Source of the DNA: Symbiodinium natans
Lineage: Eukaryota; Sar; Dinophyceae; Suessiales; Symbiodiniaceae
Assembly (NCBI GenBank): GCA_905221605.1
Contig: CAJNDS010002424.1
Location: forward strand, 1,201,709-1,265,708
Length of the DNA stretch: 64,000 nt
Direction of reading: 5' to 3'
Shown here: positions 20,977 through 31,112 of the stretch, in pieces
Numbering within the stretch: the first letter of the stretch is position 1
Layout: each line of letters begins with the position of its first letter
Notes under the pieces: generated by a model
Databases searched by the model: none
Seen by the model: the letters and a program-made list of their open reading frames with translations, nothing else
What the model was told of the DNA's origin: nothing
Position numbers and translations under genes: made by a program

Positions 20977-20985
20977 GGTGGCAGT
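20922..20985. repeat. TG microsatellite
   Basis: About 30 TG dinucleotides with one TTTG interruption. Confidence 0.95.
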
Positions 20986-21089
20986 TTTGTGTCCTTGAAC
21001 TGTTGCCACTGCACCTTAAGGTCTCATCCTCTGCGTTGCAAAGCGCCTGGATGCTGGCGATGGCCACTTGTCTGGGGGCAGACTTTTGA
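20984..21089 (+). CDS. Candidate terminal exon
   Basis: QFCVLELLPLHLKVSSSALQ, SAWMLAMATCLGADF, then TGA at 21087-21089. It follows the TG microsatellite. The acceptor is unclear. Confidence 0.35.
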
Positions 21090-21958
21090 CTCAGAGACGC
21101 TTATGCCCTTATGATCGCATAACCTGAACTCCCTGAATGGGTACATGTAGCCGTATACTGGGTGATACAGAGATCGTAAAGGGACTGAAGATCACGTGAC
21201 CGTAAGAGGCTCTTCCGGGCCCAAGCACTCCCTAAAACATGTCTGTGTTGTAAAATATACACTGTAATTGCGCAAAAATAATATAAGTAACCGAAAAAAA
21301 GCCAAAGTCTGGACCTGTAAACCCTAAACGGGGTTTTGTTGCGATCCGTCTCCTGCGACACGAACACGCCACGCGGAGGTGCGTCCAAGTGGCGTTGTTA
21401 GCCCTGTGCTGTCCCATGGCCCAGAGGTCCTTATAGCTGCTCTTGTAGGGCAAACCCTAAACCCTAAACCCTAAACCCTAAACCCTAAACCCTAATTTTT
21501 GGGTTTTGGGGGTTCATGATGCAGAGCTGGGCATGGTGTTCGACTTAGAGAGAGAATCGTGATTTGCGGTGTGTACCCGAAAGGATCCAGGTTCCTTTTT
21601 GATGCTCTGCATCAGCTATCACATTTCTTCTGTGGCGGTTAGGGCTTGGGGCTTAGAGCCCAACACTCCAAGCGCCACAGACTACATGTGTAGGGCGACG
21701 GCCCCTGACATCCTGAAAATACCAGCGCAAAAAGGCTTAGGTCAGTCGGACCAAACCCTAAACCCTAAACCCTAAGGGTCAAACTCAGTCAGAGCCCGAA
21801 GCCTCTTCGGAGACTTCCCAACCCTCACCCAACAAAACCCCCCCACACTACCGCCTCTCCCACCCAAACCCTTCCCCCGAACCCTAAACCCTAAACCGTA
21901 AACCCTAAACCCCAAACCCTAAACCCTAAACCCTAAGCCCTAACCCTAAACCCTCCAG

Positions 21959-22046
21959 GCCGGTACGGTCGTGCCCCACGTGCGTCCGCACGCCGTGGGA
22001 CTCAGGGGCCTCTATCGGCCACCTGAGGCTGAGGCAGCCACCATGG
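21959..22046 (+). CDS. Coding exon, product not recognised
   Basis: A CCTCCAG acceptor follows a CCCTAAA array, and the donor side enters a TTTAGGG array. The exon encodes AGTVVPHVRPHAVGLRGLYR, PPEAEAATMG. GC-rich, clean coding frame. Confidence 0.5.
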
Positions 22047-22108
22047 GTTTAGGGTTTAGGGTTTAGGGTTTAGGGTTTAGGGTTTAGGGTTTAGGGTTTA
22101 GGGTTCAT

Positions 22109-22220
22109 CTTGGTAGCCCAGTGATGCCCCTTACCCTTCTTCTGGTTCTGGGTGACCTTATAAAGCAACCAACCCCCAAAATAAGGGCATCCTCATTATA
22201 AGATCGCTGCGGGGCTACTA
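22109..22220. mobile_element. Introner family A copy
   Basis: CTTGGTAGCCCAGTGATGCC at the left and GGGGCTACTATG at the right, with the internal CCTTATAAAGCAACCAACCC segment. It lies just after a TTTAGGG array. Flanking exons not identified. Confidence 0.75.
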
Positions 22221-22439
22221 TGTTACAGAGATTGGGGATGATCAGTTATCTTAAATTGTAGAGTTTAGGGGTGCTTCGGACATGTTTCTTTGATTTCTCG
22301 TTCCCTCCGGAGCCCTGTACGTATAGCTCATGGGAGTCATATTGTTCTAGCGCCCCCAAAAATGAATACCCGGTAGTTCTGGGTTCAAGGGCTTGTGAAG
22401 TTTCTAATCTATATATATATATGTATATACATATACATA

Positions 22440-22540
22440 TGTATATGGGGTCGGAGGAATTACGAATGGTATTCCCTTATGATACTACAATCTCCCCCAA
22501 AATCCTGTTCTAATTATTTAGGCCCCTACATTAGTTGGGT
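22440..22540. mobile_element. Family G element copy 1
   Basis: GGGGTCGGAGGAATTACGAA, TATTCCCTTATG and TTCTAATTATTTAGGCCCCT match copies at 32369 and 46518. The ends GGGGTC and GGCCCC form a short inverted repeat. Confidence 0.65.
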
Positions 22541-22708
22541 TTTGGGTCTTAGGGCTTGGGGCTTTGCTTGATAGGTCTCGAGGCTCTAGCGCTTTGGATG
22601 CTTCGAGGGTTTAAGGGGGAATGGGTAGGTTCAGGGTTCAGGGTTCAGGGTTATCAGGGTTCCGGGTTTAGGGTTTAGGGTTCAGGGTTTAGGGTTTTGG
22701 CCTTCTAG

Positions 22709-22780
22709 ATGGGCCAGGCGAAGCACCTGGCCCTGCGCGCGCTGGTCTTGCGCAGCACCTGGGCTGCTCGGCTCCAGCAG
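22709..22780 (+). CDS. Coding exon, product not recognised
   Basis: A TTCTAG acceptor and a CAG|GGTCTAGG donor flank exactly 24 codons starting MGQAKHLALRALVLRSTWAA. Both neighbours are TTTAGGG arrays, an exception to the usual array polarity. Confidence 0.5.
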
Positions 22781-23068
22781 GGTCTAGGGTTTAGGGTTTA
22801 GGGTTTAGGGTTTAGGGCTTAGGGCTTAGGGTTTAGGGTTTAGGGTTCAGGGTTTAGTCTAGGACAGTTTCAGGTGGATAGTTTCCCTCAAAAGAGTCAT
22901 ACAAGTGGTTATGTAGCCCTTATGCTGTTTTTAAGAAGGGTATGCGCAGCCACTACGCTTAAGGGTTTGGGGTCCGACATATCGTAGTAGTCCCAAGAAC
23001 GGGCCCTGGTTGAGAGAGAACCCCAGATGCCTTAACACGGACAATGTAGCTTGGTACTTGGCTTTCTT

Positions 23069-23168
23069 CTGGCTGGCTCTTAGGACTTTAGCCATTCGGG
23101 TTTTTGTAGAAACGACCATAAGGAGCCTAAAAGATCAACTTTTAGGAGGGGTTCAGAAGTCGGTCAAA
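23069..23168. mobile_element. Introner family I, copy 2
   Basis: CTGGCTGGCTCTTAGGACTT through AGAAGTCGGTCAAAGG, about 80 percent identical by eye to 11157-11255. Confidence 0.7.
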
Positions 23169-23234
23169 GGTACATGATGCCAGTTTTCGATTCCATGAGG
23201 GGTCGGCTCTTGGTAGTTCTCCTCCGGATCGCGT

Positions 23235-23500
23235 TTAGGTTTAGGGTTTAGGGTTTTAGGGTTTTGGGTTTTAGGGTTTTAGGGTTTTAGGGTTTTACGG
23301 TTTTAGGGTTTTAGGGTTTTAGTGTTTTAGGGTTTTGGGGTTTTGGGGTTTTGGGGTTTTGGGGTTTTGGGGTTTTGGGGTTTTGGGGTTTTGGGGTTTT
23401 GGGGCTTTGGGCTTTTGGGGTTTTGGGGTTTTAGGGTTTAAGGGTTTAGGGGTTTAGGGGTTTAGGGGTTCAGGGGTTCAGGGTTTAGGGTATAGGGGTT
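23235..23500. repeat. TTTTAGGG and TTTTGGGG octamer arrays
   Basis: A tandem array moves from TTTAGGG through TTTTAGGG to about ten copies of TTTTGGGG and back to TTTAGGGG. The unit changes in blocks, showing local homogenisation. Confidence 0.9.
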
Positions 23501-23523
23501 TAGACTAGAACCCTTACGTGCAG

Positions 23524-23590
23524 CCATGGGCGCACTCCGCCAGAGCTCCTCCTGGATTTCAGTGCTGAATGATTTTGCTGACAATTATAG
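23524..23590 (+). CDS. Coding exon, product not recognised
   Basis: After a GTGCAG acceptor it encodes MGALRQSSSWISVLNDFADN. The donor side enters a TTTAGGG array. Confidence 0.45.
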
Positions 23591-23787
23591 GGTTTAGGAT
23601 TTAGGGTTTAAGGTTTAGGGTTTAGGGGTTTGTATAGCGGTTCTTCTTCATAGGGTGTGGGGAAACCTGAAGAATCCTGCCTTCGGGCGCACGCCCTGCC
23701 ACCAAAGCACACACAGACACACATTTGCCAACTCGCCAGCCACTTCTAAACCCTAAACCCTAAACCCTAAACCCTAAACCCTCTAAG

Positions 23788-23920
23788 GTTGGGACTTTGA
23801 TGGCCCAAGCCTTTCAAAACGTCCTGACAGAGATCACTCGCGAGAGCTCATTGGATGGCTCACTTCGCTTGGAGCCTTTGTCCAACCACCACGCCCTCTG
23901 TTCCGGATGGGCTATTCTAC
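23788..23920 (+). CDS. Coding exon followed by a family C introner
   Basis: A CTCTAAG acceptor follows a CCCTAAA array. The exon encodes VGTLMAQAFQNVLTEITRES, SLDGSLRLEPLSNHHALCSG, WAIL and abuts the family C element. Very strong coding character. A short downstream block VQQPILVLVLH ending in TGA (about 24080-24115) may be the terminal exon. Family not recognised. Confidence 0.55.
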
Positions 23921-24013
23921 CTTGGGATGTTCCCCCTTAAACTAACGGTAACAGTCCTTAATATAGGGGTACTATAATCCCTATCAAGGACTGTTAGTAA
24001 GGGGGAACACCCC
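23921..24013. mobile_element. Family C introner copy 4
   Basis: CTTGGGATGTTCCCCCTTAA at the left and AGTAAGGGGGAACACCCC at the right, with AACAGTCCTTAATA and CAAGGACTGTT inner arms. It sits immediately after a coding exon. Confidence 0.75.
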
Positions 24014-24410
24014 AAAATCTTATTCCCTATAACCCCTCAAAAAAGCCCTTTATAGGGTTGGTTTTTGCGGACGATCAGGTCCAACAGCCCATCCTGGTTC
24101 TTGTGCTCCACTGATCTCCGCTACGTCGATCTTCATAGCTTTTGCTTTGTGCTATCTGCTACTTCTATCGATCTATCTATGCAGTTATAGACAGAAGCTT
24201 GTGTACGTTGCGTGCAATGCAGCATGTGGAACCGCACATATTCGTATGTACGAGCACATGAGTCAAGAAAGCCACAAACGAAGCGCAGTGGCTCTCGCCT
24301 AGGCGCGGGCTGTCCCTCTATCATCCCTAAACCCTAAACCCTAAACCCTAAACCCTAAACCCTAAGCCCTAAACCCTAAACCCTAAACTCCCCAACGGTC
24401 CAGGGCCCAG

Positions 24411-24490
24411 GTTTTACCGAAGGCGGCCCAGCAGTTCGGAAACACATAGCAAAGCCGTACGGCTTTCAGACAACTGCTGCTTGCCAGTGA
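24411..24490 (+). CDS. Candidate terminal exon
   Basis: After a GCCCAG acceptor one frame encodes FTEGGPAVRKHIAKPYGFQT, TAACQ and ends at TGA (24488-24490). Confidence 0.4.
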
Positions 24491-25510
24491 CACTCTATCT
24501 CTCTCTCTGTCTCGCTTTCTACCGGTTTAGGGTTTGTTTTGGGTTTTGGGTTTAGGCGGTTTAGGGTCTAGGGTAGCGAGTATTGTGTTTCAGCTTGATC
24601 CAAAAGAGCACAAACAGAAGGCATAGCAAGGCGACTTGGCATGTGATGTTGGACATGGAAGGAGTGGCTTTCCTCTGGAAAGTTTCTCTCGTATGAGGCC
24701 GGGCATCATGGGGTTTTCGAAATTCCCTCATGTGTTGCGTCTGACTGTGCTCATTGCACGCTTCTCGGAGCGACTTCTACTGTAGCATCTTCTAGTATCT
24801 CGTTTCGCCACTTAAAGGAATGGGATACATTGGTTCAGGAGCCAGGGCATGATCCGAGTTTTACCCACTTGTGCTTTCGCATGCGTGAGAATGTAGGCCA
24901 GGCAAGGGGCACTGCTTGACCCAGCCCAAACCCGGTTGTCACAGGCCAAGTTGTTCAGACGAGCTTGGCGACATGAAGTGGCGTTGTTCTATTTTGGTGG
25001 TTTTGGAACCGTTGTTCTATCTTGGTGGTTTTGGGACAGAAAGTTCAAACCCCAGTAGAACCGCCGCCAGAAGGCTGTAGCACATTGCCTGAGCTTCGGG
25101 GACCGCACGTTCTATCCTGGCTCCTTTCGTACAACCTTAAGCTGTGTGATGCCGCAGGAAATCGCATCCTTCCATGCTGCCGTATTCTTCCCGGAACAGC
25201 CAGACAAGCTTACGCACCCTGGTGGCCGAAGGATGTGGGTTGCACGCCCTTCTCATTGCTGAAGCTTTGAACACTATAAAACGATGGCCGGTCGCAGAAT
25301 TACAGAGGGGGTAACAAAAAAACAAAGAAACATAACACAAGCTATGATGGCCATGCTCCAAGGGGAGTACAGTGATGTAGTGAACGTGCAGGCCTCAAAA
25401 CCGAAGGTCTTTTGCTCAGACACTAGCCGCAGCCCTAAACCGTAAACCTGACCTAAACCCTAAACCCAAAGCCCTATTTCGCCGTAAAGCCTAAACCCTA
25501 GTGACAGCAG
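24491..25510. other. Gap with a weak ORF and few repeats
   Basis: Contains a short TTTAGGG run (24525-24570). ORF 25022-25270 (MVVLGQKVQTPVEPPPEGCS...) is open but has no recognised motif or splice borders. Nothing else supported. Confidence 0.4.
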
Positions 25511-25626
25511 GTTCTGGGAGCAGTATGAGATGGCGATGCCGCTTTGGCTGCCCACAGCAGACCTTTGGACGAAGATCCACGCCATCGGCGAGTTTCGCTA
25601 CTCCGACGCTTCGTCTGGCTCGGCGT
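25511..25626 (+). CDS. Coding exon, product not recognised
   Basis: After an ACAGCAG acceptor the frame encodes FWEQYEMAMPLWLPTADLWT, KIHAIGEFRYSDASSGSA, among the most convincing single exons here (aromatic-rich, charged, no repeats). It is followed by TTTAGG repeats and a G-run. Family not recognised. Confidence 0.6.
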
Positions 25627-26309
25627 TTAGGTTTTAGGGCTTCGAGCGTTTCAGGTTTAGGGTTTAGAGTTGGGGGGGGGGGGGGGGGTCAGGCCAGGGC
25701 TTTTACATTTTAGGGTTTGGGTGTCACTATAGAGCTTCTACCTCCCAAACCGCTTTGTCTGCATAGAGGCCTTATAGGGTTTCTGGCCACAATTTCAAAC
25801 TAGGGGCCAATGTGACTTGAATGGGTGCCTTGATGTGCCTGGGCATAGGTCTCATTTGCATATTTCGGAGTTTGGAGGTGATGATATTAGTAATCTTAGT
25901 GCTGCAAAGGACCCTCAATTTCTTTGGGTACAAGAAGAATTCTCAACTGAACCGAAAAAACCCGAAGACCCCTAAACCCGCAGCCTTGAACAGACAACCA
26001 TCATGAAACCCGAAAGCCTAAAACCCCTGAATCCCCAAGGGGTACTTGGGAGGTGTAGGCAGGGTTCATTTTTGGGTTTCGGGTTTGGTTTGGGTTGTGG
26101 GGTTTCGTGTTTTGGACTAGCTTATTATCTACTCTCTGGTACGCTGCTGAAGCTAAGCACCCTCGCACCCAATACCAAAACCCCTGTAGCCCCAAAAGCC
26201 CTCTGAAATCCTGAGCCCTAAGCCCTAAACACTAAACCCTACACCCTAAACTCTCAACCCTAAACCCTAAACTCTAAACCCTAAACCCTAAACCCTAAAC
26301 CCTAAACCC

Positions 26310-26417
26310 AACTTCGATCCGAAGTCCTGCATCCAGGTCTTCGCTGCGCGCTGGCGCGCAGCTCTGCCTGCGGGCGAGGCCGCTGCCATCGGCTGTGGGC
26401 TGCCGCAGCCGCCGGGT
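26310..26417 (+). CDS. Coding exon, product not recognised
   Basis: It lies between a CCCTAAA array (26262-26308) and TTTAGGG repeats. It encodes NFDPKSCIQVFAARWRAALP, AGEAAAIGCGLPQPPG. An internal CATCCAG could be the actual acceptor, giving a start at VFAARW. Confidence 0.5.
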
Positions 26418-26533
26418 TGGTTTAGGGTTTAGGGGCTTCATGCGTATACTTGTCAAGGATTTGAGGGTTGTTTCAAAACTTCAGGTCCGCTTGGGGGGAT
26501 CGTGAGTTGGGCCCCGACCCTACACCTTAGTTT

Positions 26534-26676
26534 CTGGTGGATAGCCGGGAATGAGGGAATTAGGGCCCTACAAATATACATATATATATATATATGTATA
26601 TAGATATATATGTTTCAGGGTATACCCTTCAAGGGATTATTCAGGGTCCCTCATTCCCCCATTCCCTACGAACCAA
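26534..26676. mobile_element. Family E element, copy 1
   Basis: CTGGTGGATAGCCGGGAATG and CATTCCCTACGAACCA form the arms. A TA microsatellite sits in the loop. Confidence 0.65.
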
Positions 26677-26842
26677 CAGTAAGCTTATCAGCCTAACGTG
26701 CGGCTCCAGAAGCAGACCCCAAACTCAACCCCAAAACTTGGGACTGTTATCCCAACCCCAAGCCGCAAACCCCCAAACCCCCCCCCCCCCCCCCCCCTGC
26801 AGCCACTTTGTGTTTTTTCCGCCTTGGGCCAAAGACGGGTCT

Positions 26843-26952
26843 GCATGGTGGTTTCCGAAATTAGGGGTACCTTATTGGGGTCCTTGTTCTAAAGGAATCC
26901 TACTATTTGGGGGGTCTATTGTAAGGATCCCCCTATTTTCGTAAACCCCCAC
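26843..26952. mobile_element. Family D element, copy 2
   Basis: CATGGTGGTTTCCGAAATTA at the left, TATTTTCGTAAACCCCCACA at the right. Confidence 0.75.
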
Positions 26953-27372
26953 ACTGCTTGTATTGACGACTGACGGGTGTGCATGATGCAGGGTTTTGAA
27001 GGTTTGGAATCTGGGGGTCCTTCTTCTGCTCTGTTTGGGAATCCCCCATGCTATACCCTCACCCCACCCCCCCCACCCCCACCCCGCCCCTAAACCCCAA
27101 ACCCTTGCACAAACCCTATAATACTATAGCGTGTACCCTAAAAACCCTAAGTCCTAAACCCTGCAACCCCAAACAAATTCCAAAAATTCCAAAATTTCCC
27201 AGGACCTTGAAAACCCTAAGCCCGAAAGCGCTATGAGGCCTCAAACCACCCGTAAACCGCCTCAACCCCCAAAACCCCAAAAATGGGGGCGGGGGGGCAG
27301 TACTGGGGGTGGAGGAAAAGGGCACTGACACTGCACCATTTTGAGGGCGGTTTATGGTTAACCAGAAATAGG

Positions 27373-27468
27373 ACTTAGTAGCTGAATGAGTACACTCTAC
27401 ACGTTTTGGGATACTAGAACCGAAAGTGCACACTAATGTTTTGAGACTCATGAACTCAGCAACTAAGA
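27373..27468. mobile_element. Introner family J copy 2 (compact form)
   Basis: CTTAGTAGCTGAATGAGTACACT at the left pairs with AGTGCACAC...CTCATGAACTCAGCAACTAAG at the right: a full 96-bp element with good arms. Confidence 0.75.
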
Positions 27469-27522
27469 GGAAAACCCAGTATGTTTTTCGGTCCTGGTCT
27501 TCGTTGCGAATTAACATCCTAG

Positions 27523-27623
27523 CTTGGGATGTTCCCTCTTGTTACTAAGAGTCCAAACTAGGGATTATAGTACCCCCTATTATACTCCCTATTAAGGACT
27601 GTTAGTATAAGGGGGAACATCCC
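27523..27623. mobile_element. Family C introner copy 5
   Basis: CTTGGGATGTTCCCTCTTGT at the left, AGTATAAGGGGGAACATCCC at the right. Confidence 0.75.
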
Positions 27624-28906
27624 GGATCCCAGCAGTAATGCTGTCTCCTCGTAATGCAGCTACACTATACTGTAGCTTGGCGCGCGGCGTTTCTACACGT
27701 CCTGTGTAAGGCTGCCCATATCGCACCTCACTCATTCCCACGTCAAGTAGCCTCCGTGAGACATGGAGCAATTCCCCGTTGGCCCTCCGTGAAAGCATTC
27801 GAATGATGCCCACAAGTGACTTACATCGACTCGGATGGTTGTGTTTGTTTCCTACAGTACCCTAAACGCTTTCCTCACCCCGAAACCCTAAACCAAAACA
27901 TTAAAACCCTAAATCCTAAACCCAAACACCCTAAACAGCAGACACAATGCTGAGGCCGCTCTTCTTCAAGTCGACTGTTGCTTGCATGAATTCAGCTCAC
28001 AGCGCGCTTTGCCTTGCCACTGCAGGTCGTCGTAGGACCTATTTCGGGTTCAGGAGGTTCATAGGGTTTCAAGGTTGAAAGCTTAGGGGGGTTATATAAT
28101 TTCAGGGTATATGGTAAGACTATGTCAAGACCGAGCTCACTTGTCACTCACTCGAAGTGGGAGCTCAGTGCTTCACATGGCGCGATCTCCCTCAACAGAT
28201 GTCATTTGGCGTAAGTTCTGAAGACAGGTTAAGGTGCACCCTTGGATGGCACCCGTATACATGTACCATGGCACTATGATACCGTGAACATACGCTCAGT
28301 CACACTTGTCCGTCCCTTGCTTGGGAAGCACTTCCGGCCTAAGTAGCTTGGGCCATGTGCCAGCAGTCATGCCAGCTGGGTCTCCTCGTACACCAGCGAC
28401 GCTGGCGTCGTTTGCCAAAAGTCGCACAGCTACCGCGAATCGAATCGATGACGAGGTGGACGTGATGTGCCTCTGCTTGACAAGGGATCATGTCATAGTT
28501 CGAAGGACTTGATCGCATGTTGGTTTAGCCGTTCAGAGGCAAGCTGATGATGCATTTTCGTGCCCAGTAGACCCTAAAGCCCGAAACCTAGAACTGAGCC
28601 GTTGATATATCGGGCTATCCGCAATTTCAATCAGGTCGGAATCTAAGTCCATTCTCCAGACCTTTCTTTATCGTTGAGGTGGGGCATGGCGGGGCGCTCG
28701 TGGGGCCCCACGCCGGCTAAGAACAAGAAGAAGAGAAGAAGAGGAGAATAATGATAAGAAGACGAAGAAGAAGAAAACGTGTGGGAGGGCAGATAGCTGC
28801 CCCCCCTCATGCCTGACAGATGTGAGAAATCAAGAGTCTATTGTAGGCAGTTCGGGAATCCTGGAATCCCGAAACCCTCTGAAGTCCCTCCGCTGCCAGG
28901 CACTCT

Positions 28907-30433
28907 GTGTCAGAGAATATGAGAGCGAGCCGCTCTGTGATGGGCAGTATGGTCAAGGTGCAGTCTCAGAAAGCCCCGCGTCGGCAGATTCCTTTGTGGA
29001 TGCGATGGCGGAAGTTCTGGGGCGTTGTTGCCATGATTGTGGCCATTGTAGGAGTGAGCATCTACAACCTGAACGCTTCAGATGCTTCACTGCTACATCA
29101 TGCGCGTCAGTCAGTCCGGTACCTTGCGACGTCGCATGCTGGTGAGATCACCCGACAAATTCGGACCTCTGTGAGTTCTCTGAAACTTGGTAGCCCAGTT
29201 GGTACCCTTTACCCTTTTTTTTTGGACATGGGTTCCCTTATAAAGTAGCCAACCTGCCCTTAATATGAGATGGTTACTGGACTACTAAGGAAAGCACTCG
29301 AAGCCATTGTCATAGCAGATGCCTCTGACTCTGTCCTTGCGGAGTTTGATGTGCTAGCGGACACCTTGATCAAAACCTACCAGGGCATATCAAACCTCCA
29401 GGTAGCGCCATTTGGCACAATCCGACGCATCTACCCTCTGGTGGATCCAACACAAGACAACCGCGGAGCATTGAATCATGCGCTGCTTCTGGATCCAGGC
29501 CGGAAGGGGGGTGCTGTCGCAGCGATACGATCGAGAGAGACGACTGTAGCTGGCCCGCTGAGACTACTTCAAGGCGGCGTGGCCGCAATTGCGCGTCGCC
29601 CAATCTTTTCCCGCAGAGCCCCGCAGTATTTGCCGGATGAGTGGTTTGAAGTTGATGGCGTGAATCACAGCAGAATCTGCTCCGTACCAGAGCTCCGCAT
29701 TGAGGACGAGTGCTCGTATCCAGGGCCTCTTGATGGTACTGGTCAGCAAACATATTTCTGGGGATTTGTGACTATGTTGACACGCATGGAAGACGTCCTT
29801 GCAACGACTCACCTCTCTACTCTGGAGTCAGGGGAGCAGGGAGGTGTAGCTGGCATCACCCAGTTTGCCTATGAGCTCTCAGATTCAGACCCACACCCTT
29901 CACTGGCAGATGTGGGCGGCATATGGCAGCGCTCCTCGAACACGGATGCGCTGAGCGACTCAGTCATCGTGGACGTGGCTGTGGAAGAGTTCGGGTTTCG
30001 CTGGATCCTAAAGGTCGCACCGATGGAAGGGTGGCCGGTGGTGTCAGAAGATTTCTGGAGGCTGCTGAAGGATGTGCCGAAATTTCGGACATGAGTAGAT
30101 TCCTTCAACTTTTCCGGAAGGACGATGGTCTGCCAGTAAGGGAAGAGTACCGTTGCTTTGCACATCAAGCCGCAAAAGCTTAGGCCCTGTTGTACCCCCC
30201 CCCCCCCCCCCCCCCCCTCAAAAAAACCCTCCTAACGCGAACCCTCAGCCCGAGCCCTTCGGCTCAAAATAGCTGAAAAACGAGATAAGAGTCCTTCGAG
30301 CCTTCTTATTATTATAAATCCCTAAAGGCAGCTCCTCCTTGTGCTGCCCCTGACTGCGCTGCTGGGTGTGTTTCTCGGGGTCAACATCATCGTCACGCTC
30401 CGCCGTCGTGCGAGGACGCTGGCCGGCGGTTAA
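28907..30433 (+). CDS. CHASE-domain membrane protein, copy A
   Basis: CHASE is an extracytoplasmic ligand-binding sensor domain. Three exons, 28907-29181, 29290-30060 and 30328-30433, join in frame to 383 codons plus TAA. The first helix FWGVVAMIVAIVGVSIYN is followed by the CHASE core (FDVLADTLIKTYQGISNLQ, APFGTIRRIYPLVDPTQDNR, then GPLRLLQGGVAAIARRPIFS and YFWGFVTMLTRMEDVL). A second helix LLLVLPLTALLGVFLGVNII precedes a short basic tail. No kinase, cyclase or receiver domain follows, which is unusual for CHASE. Introns: family A introner 29182-29289 (GA-AG) and a GC-AG intron 30061-30327 containing a poly-C run. Both are absent from copy B. Met 28907 is the first in-frame ATG; 28940 is an alternative. 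A SHQW/TIR-like gene follows on the same strand. Confidence 0.75.
29186..29289 (+). mobile_element. Introner family A in the CHASE gene, copy A only
   Basis: CTTGGTAGCCCAG at the left, CTGGACTACTAAG at the right, flanked by GAAA at 29182-29185 and 29290-29293. Copy B reads straight through at the equivalent codons (SLQALDG against SL-KALEA here), so this is an insertion. Confidence 0.92.
30061..30327 (+). mobile_element. GC-AG intron private to CHASE copy A
   Basis: Begins GCTGCTGAAGG and ends ATCCCTAAAG. The flanks share GGC. It joins FWR to QLLLVLPLTA, matching copy B where the coding sequence is uninterrupted. It contains a poly-C tract (30197-30217). The inverted-repeat family is not identified. 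Confidence 0.75.
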
Positions 30434-31007
30434 GAAACGGATAAGCAGAGAGAAATGTGTGTTGTGTCGCTGCTGTGTTCTTGTTTCTTGCTTGCGTGCT
30501 CAGACATGTATACTAGCCCGGTATTTAGGCAAAGACTTTCTAATGCAAGGCAGACGTCTGTTCGTGCATTTGTGCATCATCAGTCTGCTGCCCACTGCAG
30601 ATTACAGTTTAGTCTTTGCAGGTTCTTCTGGTTTTGGAAAATTCAGCGGGTTGCCCTTGCAAGTCTAGTCATCGGGGAGATCCTGGTTGAAGATGATGCA
30701 GGATGGTTGCGGCTTCCCCGCCCCGAAATTCCAATACCCTCAACTTAACGGAATTGTCCGTAAATCATGTTCGGAGAAAGAAGATGGCTCTACCACTGGA
30801 TATTGGAGCCTGAAGTTGAGGAGGGAAGGGTTTTGCTTCGCCAAGAAGCGCAGAGGCGTAGCGGGGTGTAGGGTTTCACGGGTCTTTAGGGTTTATGGTT
30901 TAGGGTTTAGGGTTAAACCCCGACAGGGTTCTCCGGCTGTGTGAAGTTGTCACATAGGGCACTGAATTCGGCTGCCAGGCTGGCTAACGCCTTGACCCTC
31001 CCTAAAA

Positions 31008-31101
31008 TCATAGGGATACCTTATTGGGGTCCTGATGACAAGGGAATCCTACTATTTGGGGGTCCAGATTTTTGGGTCCCCCACTTTCGTAAACTCCCAT
31101 G
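31008..31101. mobile_element. Family D element copy 3 upstream of the SHQW gene A exon
   Basis: TACCTTATTGGGGTCCTGAT, TCCTACTATTTGGGGGTCC and TTTCGTAAACTCCCATG. The left arm is degraded. Confidence 0.65.
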
Positions 31102-31112
31102 TGGAGTCGAGG

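Larger units (their letters stand above)
26960..28800. other. Gap before gene pair A, with families J and C
   Basis: Holds CCCTAAA fragments (27080-27230), family J (27373-27468), family C (27523-27623), then about 1.1 kb of unique sequence without clear exons (ORFs 27592-27813 minus and 28306-28512 plus are unsupported) and a GA-rich tract (28725-28775). This is the likely upstream region of the CHASE gene. Confidence 0.45.

Noticed and set aside
23330-23410. TTTTGGGG array as a ciliate telomere signal
   Set aside because: It is embedded in a TTTAGGG/TTTTAGGG array and is one of many local variants. Nothing else points to a ciliate; standard stops are used at gene ends.
28907-29248. Copy A CHASE gene as a pseudogene broken by a stop at 29246
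   Set aside because: The stop lies inside the family A introner. Removing the intron restores a full frame matching copy B.
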